Positions 41,158-52,125 of a stretch of DNA of 64,000 bases are shown here, piece after piece. The position numbers were made by a program, and so were the translations under genes. The stretch is taken from positions 162,838 to 226,837 of the forward strand of contig NZ_BMRM01000016.1 of NCBI RefSeq assembly GCF_014648635.1, in the 5' to 3' direction. This DNA comes from Streptomyces cinerochromogenes (GTDB lineage: Bacteria; Actinomycetota; Actinomycetes; Streptomycetales; Streptomycetaceae). The notes beneath the pieces are model-generated. The model was not told the DNA's origin. It searched no databases and saw only the letters and a list, made by a program, of their open reading frames with translations. How positions within the stretch are numbered: position 1 is the stretch's first letter; each line of letters opens with the position of its first letter.

Positions 41158-41180
41158 TTGTCAGTGGCTCCCCCTAGTCT
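41158..41180 (+). promoter_or_regulatory. DNA-damage (RecA-NDp/PafBC-type) promoter of uvrA
   Basis: TTGTCAGTG at 41158-41166, 8 nt, then TAGTCT at 41175-41180: a perfect match to tTGTCRgtg-N8-TAnnnT. The uvrA GTG is 57 nt beyond the -10. Confidence 0.9.
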
Positions 41181-41236
41181 GAAGAAGCACGGGGGCCCCG
41201 CCCCTGTCACTTCTCTCAAGAAAGGTGCGGACCGGC

Positions 41237-44263
<3,027 letters not shown>

Positions 44264-44280
44264 CATCCCGTCAAAGATCC

Positions 44281-44311
44281 GGCGCCCCGTGGGAACTCCC
44301 CGCGGGGCGCC
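44281..44311 (+). terminator. Terminator hairpin after uvrA
   Basis: GGCGCCCCG (44281-44289) pairs with CGGGGCGCC (44303-44311); the loop can add GGG/CCC pairs. It starts 17 nt after the uvrA stop and is followed by TTCGTTCC. Confidence 0.75.
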
Positions 44312-44411
44312 GTTCGTTCCACCATCAGCCAGCCCGGTCCAGCGGTCCGCCAGGTCCCCGCACGCCGCAGGCCCGGTCGCACCTTGTCAACAGCACAGGG
44401 AGATCAGCCGC

Positions 44412-45332
44412 TCACAGCGCGGTCGGCTCACCCAGCTCCGCCGCGTACGGCGGCTCGGCCCCCGCCCGCGAACAGGTGATCGCCGCCGCCCGTGCCGCGA
44501 AGCGCAGCAGCCGTGTCCAGCCCTCCGCCCCGAGGGCGGCGAGCGCTTCCGCGGACAGCGCATCGCGGACGGCCAGCCCGTGCAGCAGGGCCGCGTTCAC
44601 CGTGTCACCGGCGCCGATGGTGTCCACGACATCGACCTTCTCGCCCGGAACGGAGTACTCCCCGCCGTCCTGGGTGAACACGGTCAGGCCGTCACCGCCC
44701 CGGGTGACCACCACGGCCGCCGGTCCCGCGGCCAGCCACTCACGCGGGCTGCCGCCGAGCCACGCCGCGTCCTCCGCGGACAGCTTCAGCAGGGTCACCG
44801 AGGGCAGCCAGCTCTTGAAACGCGCCCGGTAGGCGTCCGCGTCCGGAATCAGTCCCGCCCGGATGTTGGGGTCGAGCGCGGTGAACAGCCCCTGCCCGGC
44901 AGCCGCGCGCATCAGCTCCTCGTAGGCGCTCGCCCCCGGTTCCAGGACGAGCGAGCAGGTGCCGAAGGACACCGCGCGCGTACCGGCGGGGAGCGCGGTG
45001 GGAGCGGTGAACAGGCGGTCGGCGGTGCCGTCGACATAGAAGGAGTAGGCGGCCGATCCCGCCGCGTCGATCGTGGCTACGGCGAGGGTCGTCGGCTCCG
45101 GGCCCCGCTGCACCCCGGACACGTCGACCCCGGCCCGCCGCAGCCCGTCGAGCAGGGCCTCGCCGAAGGCGTCGACCGAGGTCCGGGAGCAGAAGGCGGT
45201 GCGGGAGCCGAGCCGGCCGAGGGCCACGGCGGTGTTGTAGGGGCCGCCGCCGAGCGCCGGCTTCAGGTCCGCGAGGGCTCCGGGGCCCTGCGGTACCAGG
45301 TCGATCAGTGCCTCACCGGCAACGACGATCAC
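44412..45332 (-). CDS. PfkB-family sugar kinase (fructokinase-like)
   Basis: A 306-residue ribokinase-family enzyme. Signature 1 is KPALGGGPYNTAVALGRLGS near residue 27; signature 2 with the catalytic Asp is DVVDTIGAGDTVNAALLHGLA near 250. The N-terminal VVAGEALIDLVPQG and the SFYVDGTADRLF lid pattern resemble fructokinases. GTG 45332 overlaps the TGA of the LacI gene (GTGA), and GGGAACC upstream serves as ribosome site. Operon with the LacI regulator suggests sugar-inducible expression. No transporter is adjacent. Confidence 0.9.
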   Translation of the reverse strand: MIVVAGEALIDLVPQGPGALADLKPALGGGPYNTAVALGRLGSRTAFCSRTSVDAFGEALLDGLRRAGVDVSGVQRGPEPTTLAVATIDAAGSAAYSFYVDGTADRLFTAPTALPAGTRAVSFGTCSLVLEPGASAYEELMRAAAGQGLFTALDPNIRAGLIPDADAYRARFKSWLPSVTLLKLSAEDAAWLGGSPREWLAAGPAAVVVTRGGDGLTVFTQDGGEYSVPGEKVDVVDTIGAGDTVNAALLHGLAVRDALSAEALAALGAEGWTRLLRFAARAAAITCSRAGAEPPYAAELGEPTAL

Positions 45333-46459
45333 GTGGCGGTTCCCTTCTCGGACAGCGTGGATGATGCGGTGTGCCCGGCCGCTTGGGCGGGGCCCGGTTC
45401 CTCCGGGCAGCCGCAGGACGTGCGGTGGACGAACGTGCACGGCAGCCGGACCGTCCGGACCGGCCGCCCCGGCTCGGCCAGCCGGTCCAGAAGCACCCGG
45501 ACGGCTTGGGCGCCCAGCTCCCGGCTCGGCTGGGCGATGGCGGTCAGCCGGGGTGAGAAGAGGTCGGCCCAGGCGAAGTCGTCGAAGCAGCACAGGGCGA
45601 TGTCGCCGGGCACGGACCGGCCGTGCCGGCGCAGCGCGCGCAGGGCGCCGATGGTCATCGCGTTGTTGGCGGTGACGAGCGCCGTGGGCGGGTCGGGCAG
45701 ACCGAGCAGGGCGGCCGTGGCCCGCTCGGCACCGTCGGACTCGGAGTTGCCTGATACGAGCAGACGGTCGTCGTAGGCCAGACCGGCCTCGGCGAGGCCC
45801 TCCCGGTAGCCGGAGACGCGCTCGCTGGTGGTGCTGAGCCCGGGCAGGCCGGCGACCAGGGCGATCCGGCGGTGGCCCAGCCCGGCGAGATGGGTGACGA
45901 GCCGGGCCGTCGGCGCGGCGCTGTCGGCGCAGACCTGGTCGAAGCCCGGCGCGTTCGGGCCGGAGACGGCGCCCGAGCCGTCGCCCGGCGGTGCGTCCTC
46001 GGTCACGCGTGGGTCGACAAGCCGGTCCAGGAACACCGTCGGTACCGCGTGGCGGCGCAGATAGCCGACGAGGTCGGCCGGTTCGGCGGACGGGGCCACG
46101 ATCATGCCGTCCACCCGACGCTCGTGCAGGAGCTGCACGACCTTGCGCTCGTGCCGGGGGTCGTCATGCGGATCGGCGATGAGCAGGCTGTAGCCCGCGT
46201 CCAGGGCAGCCGCCTCGACGCCTTGGAGGATCTCGGTGAAGTAGGGGTTGCTGATGGCCGACACCGCGAGGCCGATGGAGCGGGTGCGCGAGGTGACCAG
46301 GGAGCGGGCCAGGGTGTTGGGGGTGTAGCCCAGGGAGTCGACGGCGTCGAGCACGGCCTGACGGGTGTGGGGGAGCACCGGACGCGTGCCGTTGAGGACG
46401 TGGGAGACGGTGGCCACGGAAACCCCGGCGTGCCGGGCGACGTCCGCCATGGTGGCCAT
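45329..46459 (-). CDS. LacI-family transcriptional regulator
   Basis: A 376-residue repressor. N-terminal helix-turn-helix and hinge: MADVARHAGVSVATVSHVLNGTRPVLPHTRQAVLDAVDSLGYTPNTLARSLV. The rest is the periplasmic-binding-like effector domain: SIGLAVSAISNPYFTEILQGVE, GHRRIALVAGLPGLSTTSERVSGYREGL, LVTANNAMTIGALRALRRHG and DIALCCFDDFAWADLFSPRLTAIAQP. An insertion DAPPGDGSGAVSGPNAPGFD lies in the middle. It probably senses a sugar or its phosphate and controls itself and the downstream kinase through the palindrome at 46655-46680. Confidence 0.93.
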   Translation of the reverse strand: MATMADVARHAGVSVATVSHVLNGTRPVLPHTRQAVLDAVDSLGYTPNTLARSLVTSRTRSIGLAVSAISNPYFTEILQGVEAAALDAGYSLLIADPHDDPRHERKVVQLLHERRVDGMIVAPSAEPADLVGYLRRHAVPTVFLDRLVDPRVTEDAPPGDGSGAVSGPNAPGFDQVCADSAAPTARLVTHLAGLGHRRIALVAGLPGLSTTSERVSGYREGLAEAGLAYDDRLLVSGNSESDGAERATAALLGLPDPPTALVTANNAMTIGALRALRRHGRSVPGDIALCCFDDFAWADLFSPRLTAIAQPSRELGAQAVRVLLDRLAEPGRPVRTVRLPCTFVHRTSCGCPEEPGPAQAAGHTASSTLSEKGTAT

Positions 46460-46630
46460 CTCGTTCCCTTCCCTCAGCCGCCGCGGGCACGGCCGTGGAG
46501 CCCGCCTTCAGGTCTTCCCGTGCCTGCGGTCTCCCGGCCTCCGGATCGCCCGCTTCTGCGGCGTCCCGGTCTGCCGGGCGCCCACTCCGGCGGTCTTCCG
46601 GCCTCCCGGTCTCACCGTCTTCCGGCGGGA

Positions 46631-46667
46631 CGCTATCCCATGGCACGGCCTCGCGTAAACGCTTACG
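46631..46667 (-). promoter_or_regulatory. Candidate promoter of the lacI-kinase operon
   Basis: Minus strand: TTTACG as -35, taken from the left end of the palindrome (about 46660-46655), 18 nt, then TAGCGT (46636-46631). The predicted leader before the LacI ATG is about 165 nt, with GGGAAGGGAACGAG before the ATG. Confidence 0.4.
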
Positions 46668-46680
46668 TAAGCGTTTACGT
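46655..46680. promoter_or_regulatory. Perfect 26-bp palindrome, LacI-type operator
   Basis: The half-site CGTAAACGCTTAC (46655-46667) is followed by its exact reverse complement GTAAGCGTTTACG (46668-46680). It contains AACGCTTA/TAAGCGTT, the central-CG LacI/GalR-type core. It overlaps the -35 of the predicted leftward promoter, which argues for autorepression. It is one of very few AT-rich islands in this 350-bp spacer (46460-46813), which otherwise contains only TCCCGGCCTCC/CCGGTCT-type low-complexity sequence. Confidence 0.8.
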
Positions 46681-46773
46681 CCGCCGATCGCCTCACCGGG
46701 GACCCGCCCGGCCCCGAGCCGAGCTACCGGCCCGAGCCCCCGGCCCCGCCCCGGGACCGTCCCTCTGTCCGGG

Positions 46774-46779
46774 TATGGT
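46774..46779 (+). promoter_or_regulatory. Candidate -10 of the Rieske gene
   Basis: TATGGT at 46774-46779, 34 nt before ATG 46814, with a TGGAG ribosome site between. The -35 region is not recognisable. It is about 95 bp from the LacI palindrome, so co-regulation is uncertain. Confidence 0.35.
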
Positions 46780-46813
46780 CGCCCTGCACACCCCTTGACC
46801 ACTGGAGTTCCAG

Positions 46814-47242
46814 ATGCCCGCCTGCTCCTCCGCGAGCCGCCGTACCGTCCTTCGAGGGGCCGCAGCGGCCCCGGTCGCCGGGCTCGGCCTGGCAGCGTGC
46901 TCCGCGCCGGACGGCAGCGGCTCGGCTGCGGCCGCCCCCACCGCGCCGGTCGACCTCGGTGCCGAGACCGAGGTCGTCAAGGGTGCGGCCAAGCTCTACC
47001 GGGACCACAACGTCGTGGTCAGCCGTGGCGAGGACGGCGAGCTGAAGGCGTACAGCACGGTCTGCACGCACGCGGGGTGCCCCATCAACAAGCTGCAGGG
47101 GACGACGCTGATCTGCCCCTGCCACGGGAGCGAGTTCGACGCGGTGACGGGAAAGGTCGTCCAGGCGCCGGCCACCGTGCCGCTGACGGAGCTGTCGGTG
47201 AAGGCCGCGAACGGCAGGATCGTGGCCGGCCCGGCGGACTGA
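46814..47242 (+). CDS. Tat-exported Rieske [2Fe-2S] lipoprotein
   Basis: A 142-residue protein. The signal has a twin-arginine motif SRRTVLRGAA (residues 8-17) and a lipobox LAAC with Cys29, so it is a folded, membrane-anchored extracytoplasmic lipoprotein. The Rieske cluster ligands are C84-T-H86 and C101-P-C103-H104; Cys89 and Cys103 are placed for the usual disulfide. It is small, essentially only the Rieske domain, with no cytochrome b or oxygenase partner nearby, so its redox partner is unknown. Confidence 0.92.
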   Translation: MPACSSASRRTVLRGAAAAPVAGLGLAACSAPDGSGSAAAAPTAPVDLGAETEVVKGAAKLYRDHNVVVSRGEDGELKAYSTVCTHAGCPINKLQGTTLICPCHGSEFDAVTGKVVQAPATVPLTELSVKAANGRIVAGPAD

Positions 47243-47319
47243 CCGACGACCGACGACCGGGATCCGGGGAGCCGGTGTCCGGGGACCCGCCGCTCGTTGG
47301 GTGGGCCGGAAGGGGCCGC

Positions 47320-48276
47320 TCACTCCCAGTCCCAGGCCATCCCCAGAATGCCCGCCCGGATCCGCGGCTCGACCACGTGGGCGCAGTGGTGCGGGCCGGT
47401 CACCGACAGGTCCTGCCGACCGCTGCGCGGGGCCGCCGCCGAGGGCTGGGAGAAGCGGTGGCAGCGTACGGGCAGGGCGGCGGGGGCGAAGCACACCTGC
47501 AGCGCGTACTGGCCGCCGGGGAAGCCGAACCGCTGGAGGTACTCGCGGGAGGTCCCGGCCGTGCCGTCGTCGATGCGGTACCGGAAGAGGAAGGTGTCGC
47601 CGGAGCGCAGCCGGGTGCCGAAGAGCAGCTCGGCCACCAGGACGCCGGTGCCCTGGTCCCAGCGGAGGCGACCGGTGCGGCAGTTCTCCAGGGCGTGCAC
47701 GGTGATGCGGCGCGGGTCACAGCCGGGGTCGCCCTGGTGGACGGCGACGAAGCGGTCGACGCCGTCGCGGTGGGCGCGCACGATGTGGTGAGCCTCGCGG
47801 CTCGCCAGCTCGCGCCGGGCCCCGATCCGGACGCACTCGTGGTGGCCCAGGGTGTGCAGCCCGCCGTCCAGGGACCAGCCGAGGTCGGCGGTGAGCCGGT
47901 CCACGACGCCGGAGGCCTCTGTCAGGGAGCGGTAGGAGCGGCCCGTCGGTCGGCCGGTGCCCGCGCCCTCGCCCGACTCGTCGGAGTCGGCGAGCAGCCG
48001 GATCAGGGACTCGTCCGGCAGCTGGAGGATCTCCTCCAGTGCCCGGACGGCGCGCAGCGACTCGGGGCGCTGCGGGCGGCGGGCGCCCTGTTGCCAGTAA
48101 CTCAGGCTGGTGACGCCCACCTTGACCCCGTGGCGCGATAGATGGTGCTGCACGCGCTGGAGCGGCAGTCCGCGGGCGGCGATCGCGGCGCGCAGCGCCA
48201 CGTGGAACGGGCCGCCGCGCAGGGCCGTGTCCAGTTCCGCGGTGGGGACGTCCGCGTGCTCTGTGGCATGCCGCAT
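47320..48276 (-). CDS. Helix-turn-helix transcriptional regulator with unknown C-terminal domain
   Basis: A 318-residue protein. The N-terminal 90 residues contain an XRE-like HTH: FHVALRAAIAARGLPLQRVQHHLSRHGVKVGVTSLSYWQQGARRPQRPESLRAVRALEEIL. The C-terminal about 200 residues form a beta-rich domain (SHREAHHIVRAHRDGVDRFVAVHQGDPGC-like region, LLFGTRLRSGDTFLFRYRIDDG, FPGGQYALQVCFAPAALPVRCHRF) that I do not recognise. The last residues, MAWDWE, are typical for a Streptomyces-specific family. ATG 48276 follows AAAGG. It may sense a ligand through the C-terminal domain. Confidence 0.8.
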   Translation of the reverse strand: MRHATEHADVPTAELDTALRGGPFHVALRAAIAARGLPLQRVQHHLSRHGVKVGVTSLSYWQQGARRPQRPESLRAVRALEEILQLPDESLIRLLADSDESGEGAGTGRPTGRSYRSLTEASGVVDRLTADLGWSLDGGLHTLGHHECVRIGARRELASREAHHIVRAHRDGVDRFVAVHQGDPGCDPRRITVHALENCRTGRLRWDQGTGVLVAELLFGTRLRSGDTFLFRYRIDDGTAGTSREYLQRFGFPGGQYALQVCFAPAALPVRCHRFSQPSAAAPRSGRQDLSVTGPHHCAHVVEPRIRAGILGMAWDWE

Positions 48277-48898
48277 GCCGAGGGGCCTTTCTGTGAGGTG
48301 TCACTACGGCTGGTCAGACCGCCTGTGCGGGTGTGCGGGGCCACCCCCGTGGGCGCCGGTGGGCGCCCGTCGCCGGGCATGGGGCGCCCGGATGCACGTG
48401 TGCACGGCCCCGAGTTCCCCCGCATTGAAGCGTGTTGACCAGAACCCGACAACACCTCTGACCCGGCTGTTGCCGACCACTGGCCGGACGTCGCTGTTCC
48501 GTGGACGGCCGAGGGGACCGGCGCGGGCTGCCACGGGCCTGGTCCAGGGCCTGTCCGGGGGGACGGTGACGCCCGGTGCGCCCTCGGTCTGGCCGGAACG
48601 CGATCGTCGGTCGTGCCGAGGATCACGGGAGGACCCTCCACGAACGGGCATGCCGCCCGGAGCCCCGGAGCCCCGGAGCCCCGGAGCCCCGGAGCCCCGG
48701 AGCCCCGGAGCCCTGACAGTCCTGCCAGTTCCCTGAGACTCCGGGGCCGGGGAGGCCGAGGACACCCGGAAGGGGGCGTCGTCCGTCGCGGGGCATGCCG
48801 TGCGGCCGGTGGGCCGGTGGGCCGGTGGGACGGGAGGGGCGGCGCGGGTTGTGGGTGGGCGCCGTACGGGTGGGGGCGTTGTCCACAGGCACGACGCG
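48277..48898. other. Long spacer upstream of uvrC with an 8-bp tandem repeat
   Basis: About 620 bp without a credible gene between the HTH gene and the uvrC promoter. At 48659-48714 there are seven perfect tandem copies of the 8-bp unit GGAGCCCC. Downstream CTGACAGTCCTGCCAG at about 48714-48730 is a small imperfect palindrome. 48790-48850 has GGGCCGGTGGGCCGGTGG repeats. The function of the spacer is unknown. Confidence 0.65.
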
Positions 48899-48921
48899 GT
48901 GTCGGTGCTCGCCAGTAGGGT
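48899..48921 (+). promoter_or_regulatory. DNA-damage (RecA-NDp/PafBC-type) promoter of uvrC
   Basis: GTGTCGGTG at 48899-48907, 8 nt, then TAGGGT at 48916-48921. It matches tTGTCRgtg-N8-TAnnnT except for the weakly conserved first base. The uvrC ATG begins 8 nt after the last base of the -10, so the mRNA should be leaderless. Confidence 0.85.
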
Positions 48922-48928
48922 GTGAAGC

Positions 48929-51085
48929 ATGGCCGACCCCTCCAGCTACCGCCCCAGGCCGGGAGACATCCCGGACTCTCCCGGGGTGTACAGGTTCCGT
49001 GACGAGCACCGCCGGGTGATCTACGTCGGAAAGGCGAAGAGCCTGCGCCAGCGCCTGGCGAACTACTTCCAGGACCTGACGAACCTGCACCCCCGCACCC
49101 GGACCATGGTGACCACCGCCGCGTCCGTGGAGTGGACCGTGGTGTCCACCGAGGTGGAGGCGCTGCAGCTGGAGTACTCCTGGATCAAGGAGTACGACCC
49201 CCGGTTCAACGTCAAGTACCGCGACGACAAGAGCTACCCGTACCTCGCGGTGACGATGAACGAGCAGTTCCCTCGCGTGCAGGTGATGCGGGGTCACAAG
49301 AAGAAGGGCGTCCGCTATTTCGGGCCGTACGCGCACGCGTGGGCCATCCGGGACACCGTCGACCTGCTGCTGCGGGTCTTCCCGGTGCGCACCTGCTCGG
49401 CCGGCGTCTTCAAGAACGCCGCCCGCACCGGCCGCCCCTGCCTGCTCGGCTACATCGGCAAGTGCTCGGCCCCCTGTGTCGGCCGGATCACCCCCGAGGA
49501 CCACCAGGAGCTGGCCGAGGAGTTCTGCGACTTCATGGCCGGCCGTACCGGCACCTACCTCCGCCGTCTGGAGAAGCAGATGAGGGAGGCGGCGGAGGAG
49601 ATGGAGTACGAGCGGGCGGCCCGTCTGCGCGACGACATCGAGGCCCTGAAGAAGGCCATGGAGAAGAACGCGGTCGTGCTCGCCGACGCGACCGACGCCG
49701 ACCTCATCGCCGTCGCCGAGGACGAGCTGGAGGCGGCCGTGCAGATCTTCCACGTGCGCGGCGGCCGGGTCCGCGGTCAGCGCGGCTGGGTGACCGACAA
49801 GGTCGAGGAGGTCACCACCGGAGCCCTGGTCGAGCACGCGCTGCAGCAGCTGTACGGCGAGGAGAGCGGGGACGCGGTCCCCAAGGAGGTGCTGGTCCCC
49901 GCCCTGCCCGAACCGGTCGAACCGGTCCAGGAGTGGCTCACCGCCCGCCGCGGGTCCAACGTGTCGCTGCGCATCCCGCAGCGCGGCGACAAGAAGGCGC
50001 TCATGGAGACCGTGCAGCGCAACGCCCAGCAGGCCCTCGCGCTGCACAAGACCAGGCGCGCCTCCGACCTGACCACGCGCTCGCGTGCGCTGGAGGAGAT
50101 CGCCGAGGCCCTCGACCTGGACAGCGCCCCGCTGCGCATCGAGTGCTACGACATCTCGCATCTCCAGGGCGACGACGTGGTGGCCTCCATGGTCGTCTTC
50201 GAGGACGGCCTGCAGCGCAAGAGCGAGTACCGCCGCTTCCAGATCAAGGGCTTCGCCGGCCAGGACGACGTCCGCTCCATGCACGAGGTGATCACCCGCC
50301 GCTTCAAGCGGTACCTCGCGGAGAAGGAGCGCACGGGGGAGTGGGCCGACGGCTCCGCCGCCGACAGCCCCGGCACCGTCGGCTCCCGAGCCGACGGCTC
50401 CGCCCCGGACGGCCCCGCCGCCGAGGGCTCCGTCGCCGACGCCGGCGACGCGTTCACCGGTACGGAGGTGATCACCGACTCCCTCAAGGACGACGACGGC
50501 CGTCCCCGGAAGTTCGCCTACCCGCCCCAGCTGGTGGTGGTCGACGGTGGTCAGCCGCAGGTCGCGGCGGCCCGGCGGGCCCTGGACGAGCTGGGCATCG
50601 ACGACATCGCCGTCTGCGGCCTCGCCAAGCGCCTGGAGGAGGTCTGGGTGCCCGGGGAGGACGACCCCGTGGTCCTGCCCCGCACCAGCGAGGGCCTCTA
50701 CCTGCTCCAGCGCGTCCGCGACGAGGCCCACCGTTTCGCGATCACCTACCAGCGCACCAAGCGCGCCAAGCGCTTCCGCGCGGGCCCGCTGGACGACGTA
50801 CCGGGTCTCGGTGAGACCCGCAAACAGGCGCTCATCAAGCATTTCGGCTCGGTGAAGAAGCTGCGGTCGGCGACAATCGAGCAGATCCAGGAAGTGCCCG
50901 GGATAGGCCGGAAGACGGCCGAGACCATCGCCGTGGCCCTCGCCCAGGCGGCCCCGGCCGCACCCGCCGTGAACACGGCTACCGGAGAGATCATTGAGGA
51001 CGAGGAACCCGACACGACGGGGGGTTCCTCGGGGGAGCCCGTGACCGCGGGCGCCCCGGACGAACGACGGGGGCAGGAGAGATGA
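48929..51085 (+). CDS. uvrC: Excinuclease ABC subunit C
   Basis: A 718-residue UvrC, which makes both incisions in nucleotide excision repair. The GIY-YIG nuclease is at the N-terminus (GVYRFRDEHRRVIYVGKAKSLRQRLANYF); the cysteine-containing PCLLGYIGKCSAPCVGRI follows; UVR helix about residues 205-240; the RNase H-like nuclease starts at RIECYDISHLQGDDVVASMVVF; C-terminal helix-hairpin-helix pair GLGETRKQALIKHFGSVKKLRSATIEQIQEVPGIGRKTAETIA. A disordered insert (ADGSAADSPGTVGSRADGSAPDG) splits the second nuclease domain, common in Streptomyces. Stop overlaps the rapZ ATG (ATGA). Confidence 0.97.
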   Translation: MADPSSYRPRPGDIPDSPGVYRFRDEHRRVIYVGKAKSLRQRLANYFQDLTNLHPRTRTMVTTAASVEWTVVSTEVEALQLEYSWIKEYDPRFNVKYRDDKSYPYLAVTMNEQFPRVQVMRGHKKKGVRYFGPYAHAWAIRDTVDLLLRVFPVRTCSAGVFKNAARTGRPCLLGYIGKCSAPCVGRITPEDHQELAEEFCDFMAGRTGTYLRRLEKQMREAAEEMEYERAARLRDDIEALKKAMEKNAVVLADATDADLIAVAEDELEAAVQIFHVRGGRVRGQRGWVTDKVEEVTTGALVEHALQQLYGEESGDAVPKEVLVPALPEPVEPVQEWLTARRGSNVSLRIPQRGDKKALMETVQRNAQQALALHKTRRASDLTTRSRALEEIAEALDLDSAPLRIECYDISHLQGDDVVASMVVFEDGLQRKSEYRRFQIKGFAGQDDVRSMHEVITRRFKRYLAEKERTGEWADGSAADSPGTVGSRADGSAPDGPAAEGSVADAGDAFTGTEVITDSLKDDDGRPRKFAYPPQLVVVDGGQPQVAAARRALDELGIDDIAVCGLAKRLEEVWVPGEDDPVVLPRTSEGLYLLQRVRDEAHRFAITYQRTKRAKRFRAGPLDDVPGLGETRKQALIKHFGSVKKLRSATIEQIQEVPGIGRKTAETIAVALAQAAPAAPAVNTATGEIIEDEEPDTTGGSSGEPVTAGAPDERRGQER

Positions 51086-52125
51086 CCGAGCACGACGCAC
51101 AGCCCACGGCACAGCGAGATCAGGCGCACAGCGCCACGGGCGACGATGTCGTCCGGCAGGACGCCGGCCGGGAAACCGGTGGGCAGGACGCCGGGCAGGA
51201 CCCGGGTCAGGACAACGGAGCACAGGTGAGTACGGGCAGCGAGACAGCCGGGGTCCCCGAGGCGGCCATCCCCGAGCTGGTGATCATCTCCGGCATGTCC
51301 GGGGCAGGCCGGTCCACGGCCGCGAAGTGCCTGGAGGACCTCGGCTGGTTCGTCGTGGACAACCTGCCGCCCGCCCTCATCCCCACCATGGTGGAGCTGG
51401 GCGCCCGCTCCCAGGGCAACGTGGCGCGGATCGCGGTCGTCGTCGACGTACGCGGCCGGCGCTTCTTCGACAACCTGCGCGAGTCCCTCGCCGATCTGGA
51501 CACCCGGGGCGTCACCCGGCGGATCGTCTTCCTGGAGTCCTCCGACGAGGCCCTGGTCCGCCGCTTCGAGTCGGTGCGCCGCCCGCACCCGCTCCAGGGC
51601 GACGGCCGCATCGTGGACGGCATCGCCGCCGAGCGGGAGCTGCTGCGCGAACTGCGCGGCGACGCCGACCTGGTGATCGACACCTCCAGCCTCAACGTGC
51701 ACGAGCTGCGGGCCAAGATGGACGCCCAGTTCGCCGGCGAGGAGGAGCCCGAGCTGCGGGCCACCGTGATGTCCTTCGGCTTCAAGTACGGCCTCCCCGT
51801 CGACGCCGACCTGGTCGCGGACATGCGGTTCCTGCCCAACCCGCACTGGGTCCCGGAACTGCGCCCGTACACCGGCCTCAACGAGGAGGTCGCCGCCTAC
51901 GTCTTCAACCAGCCCGGCGCGAAGGAGTTCCTCGACCGGTACGCCGAGCTGCTGCGGCTCATCGCCGCCGGGTACCGGCGCGAGGGCAAGCGGTACGTGA
52001 CCATCGCCATCGGCTGTACCGGCGGCAAGCACCGGTCGGTCGCGATGTCGGAGAAGCTCGCCGCGCGCCTCGCGGCCGAGGGCGTGGAGACGGTGGTCGT
52101 GCACCGGGACATGGGACGGGAATGA
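51082..52125 (+). CDS. rapZ: RapZ/YvcJ-type nucleotide-binding protein
   Basis: A 347-residue P-loop protein. The first about 65 residues are a Gln/Asp/Gly-rich leader. Walker A is GMSGAGRST, with Arg in place of Lys as usual in actinobacterial members. Further motifs: FVVDNLPPALIPTMVELG, HPLQGDGRIVDGIAAERELLRELR, MSFGFKYGLPVDADLVADMRFLPNPHW and the C-terminal IAIGCTGGKHRSVAMSEKLA. In E. coli RapZ couples glucosamine-6-phosphate levels to sRNA decay; in Gram-positives YvcJ affects competence and cell-wall metabolism. Overlaps uvrC and yvcK by ATGA, forming a conserved cluster with whiA. Confidence 0.95.
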   Translation: MTEHDAQPTAQRDQAHSATGDDVVRQDAGRETGGQDAGQDPGQDNGAQVSTGSETAGVPEAAIPELVIISGMSGAGRSTAAKCLEDLGWFVVDNLPPALIPTMVELGARSQGNVARIAVVVDVRGRRFFDNLRESLADLDTRGVTRRIVFLESSDEALVRRFESVRRPHPLQGDGRIVDGIAAERELLRELRGDADLVIDTSSLNVHELRAKMDAQFAGEEEPELRATVMSFGFKYGLPVDADLVADMRFLPNPHWVPELRPYTGLNEEVAAYVFNQPGAKEFLDRYAELLRLIAAGYRREGKRYVTIAIGCTGGKHRSVAMSEKLAARLAAEGVETVVVHRDMGRE

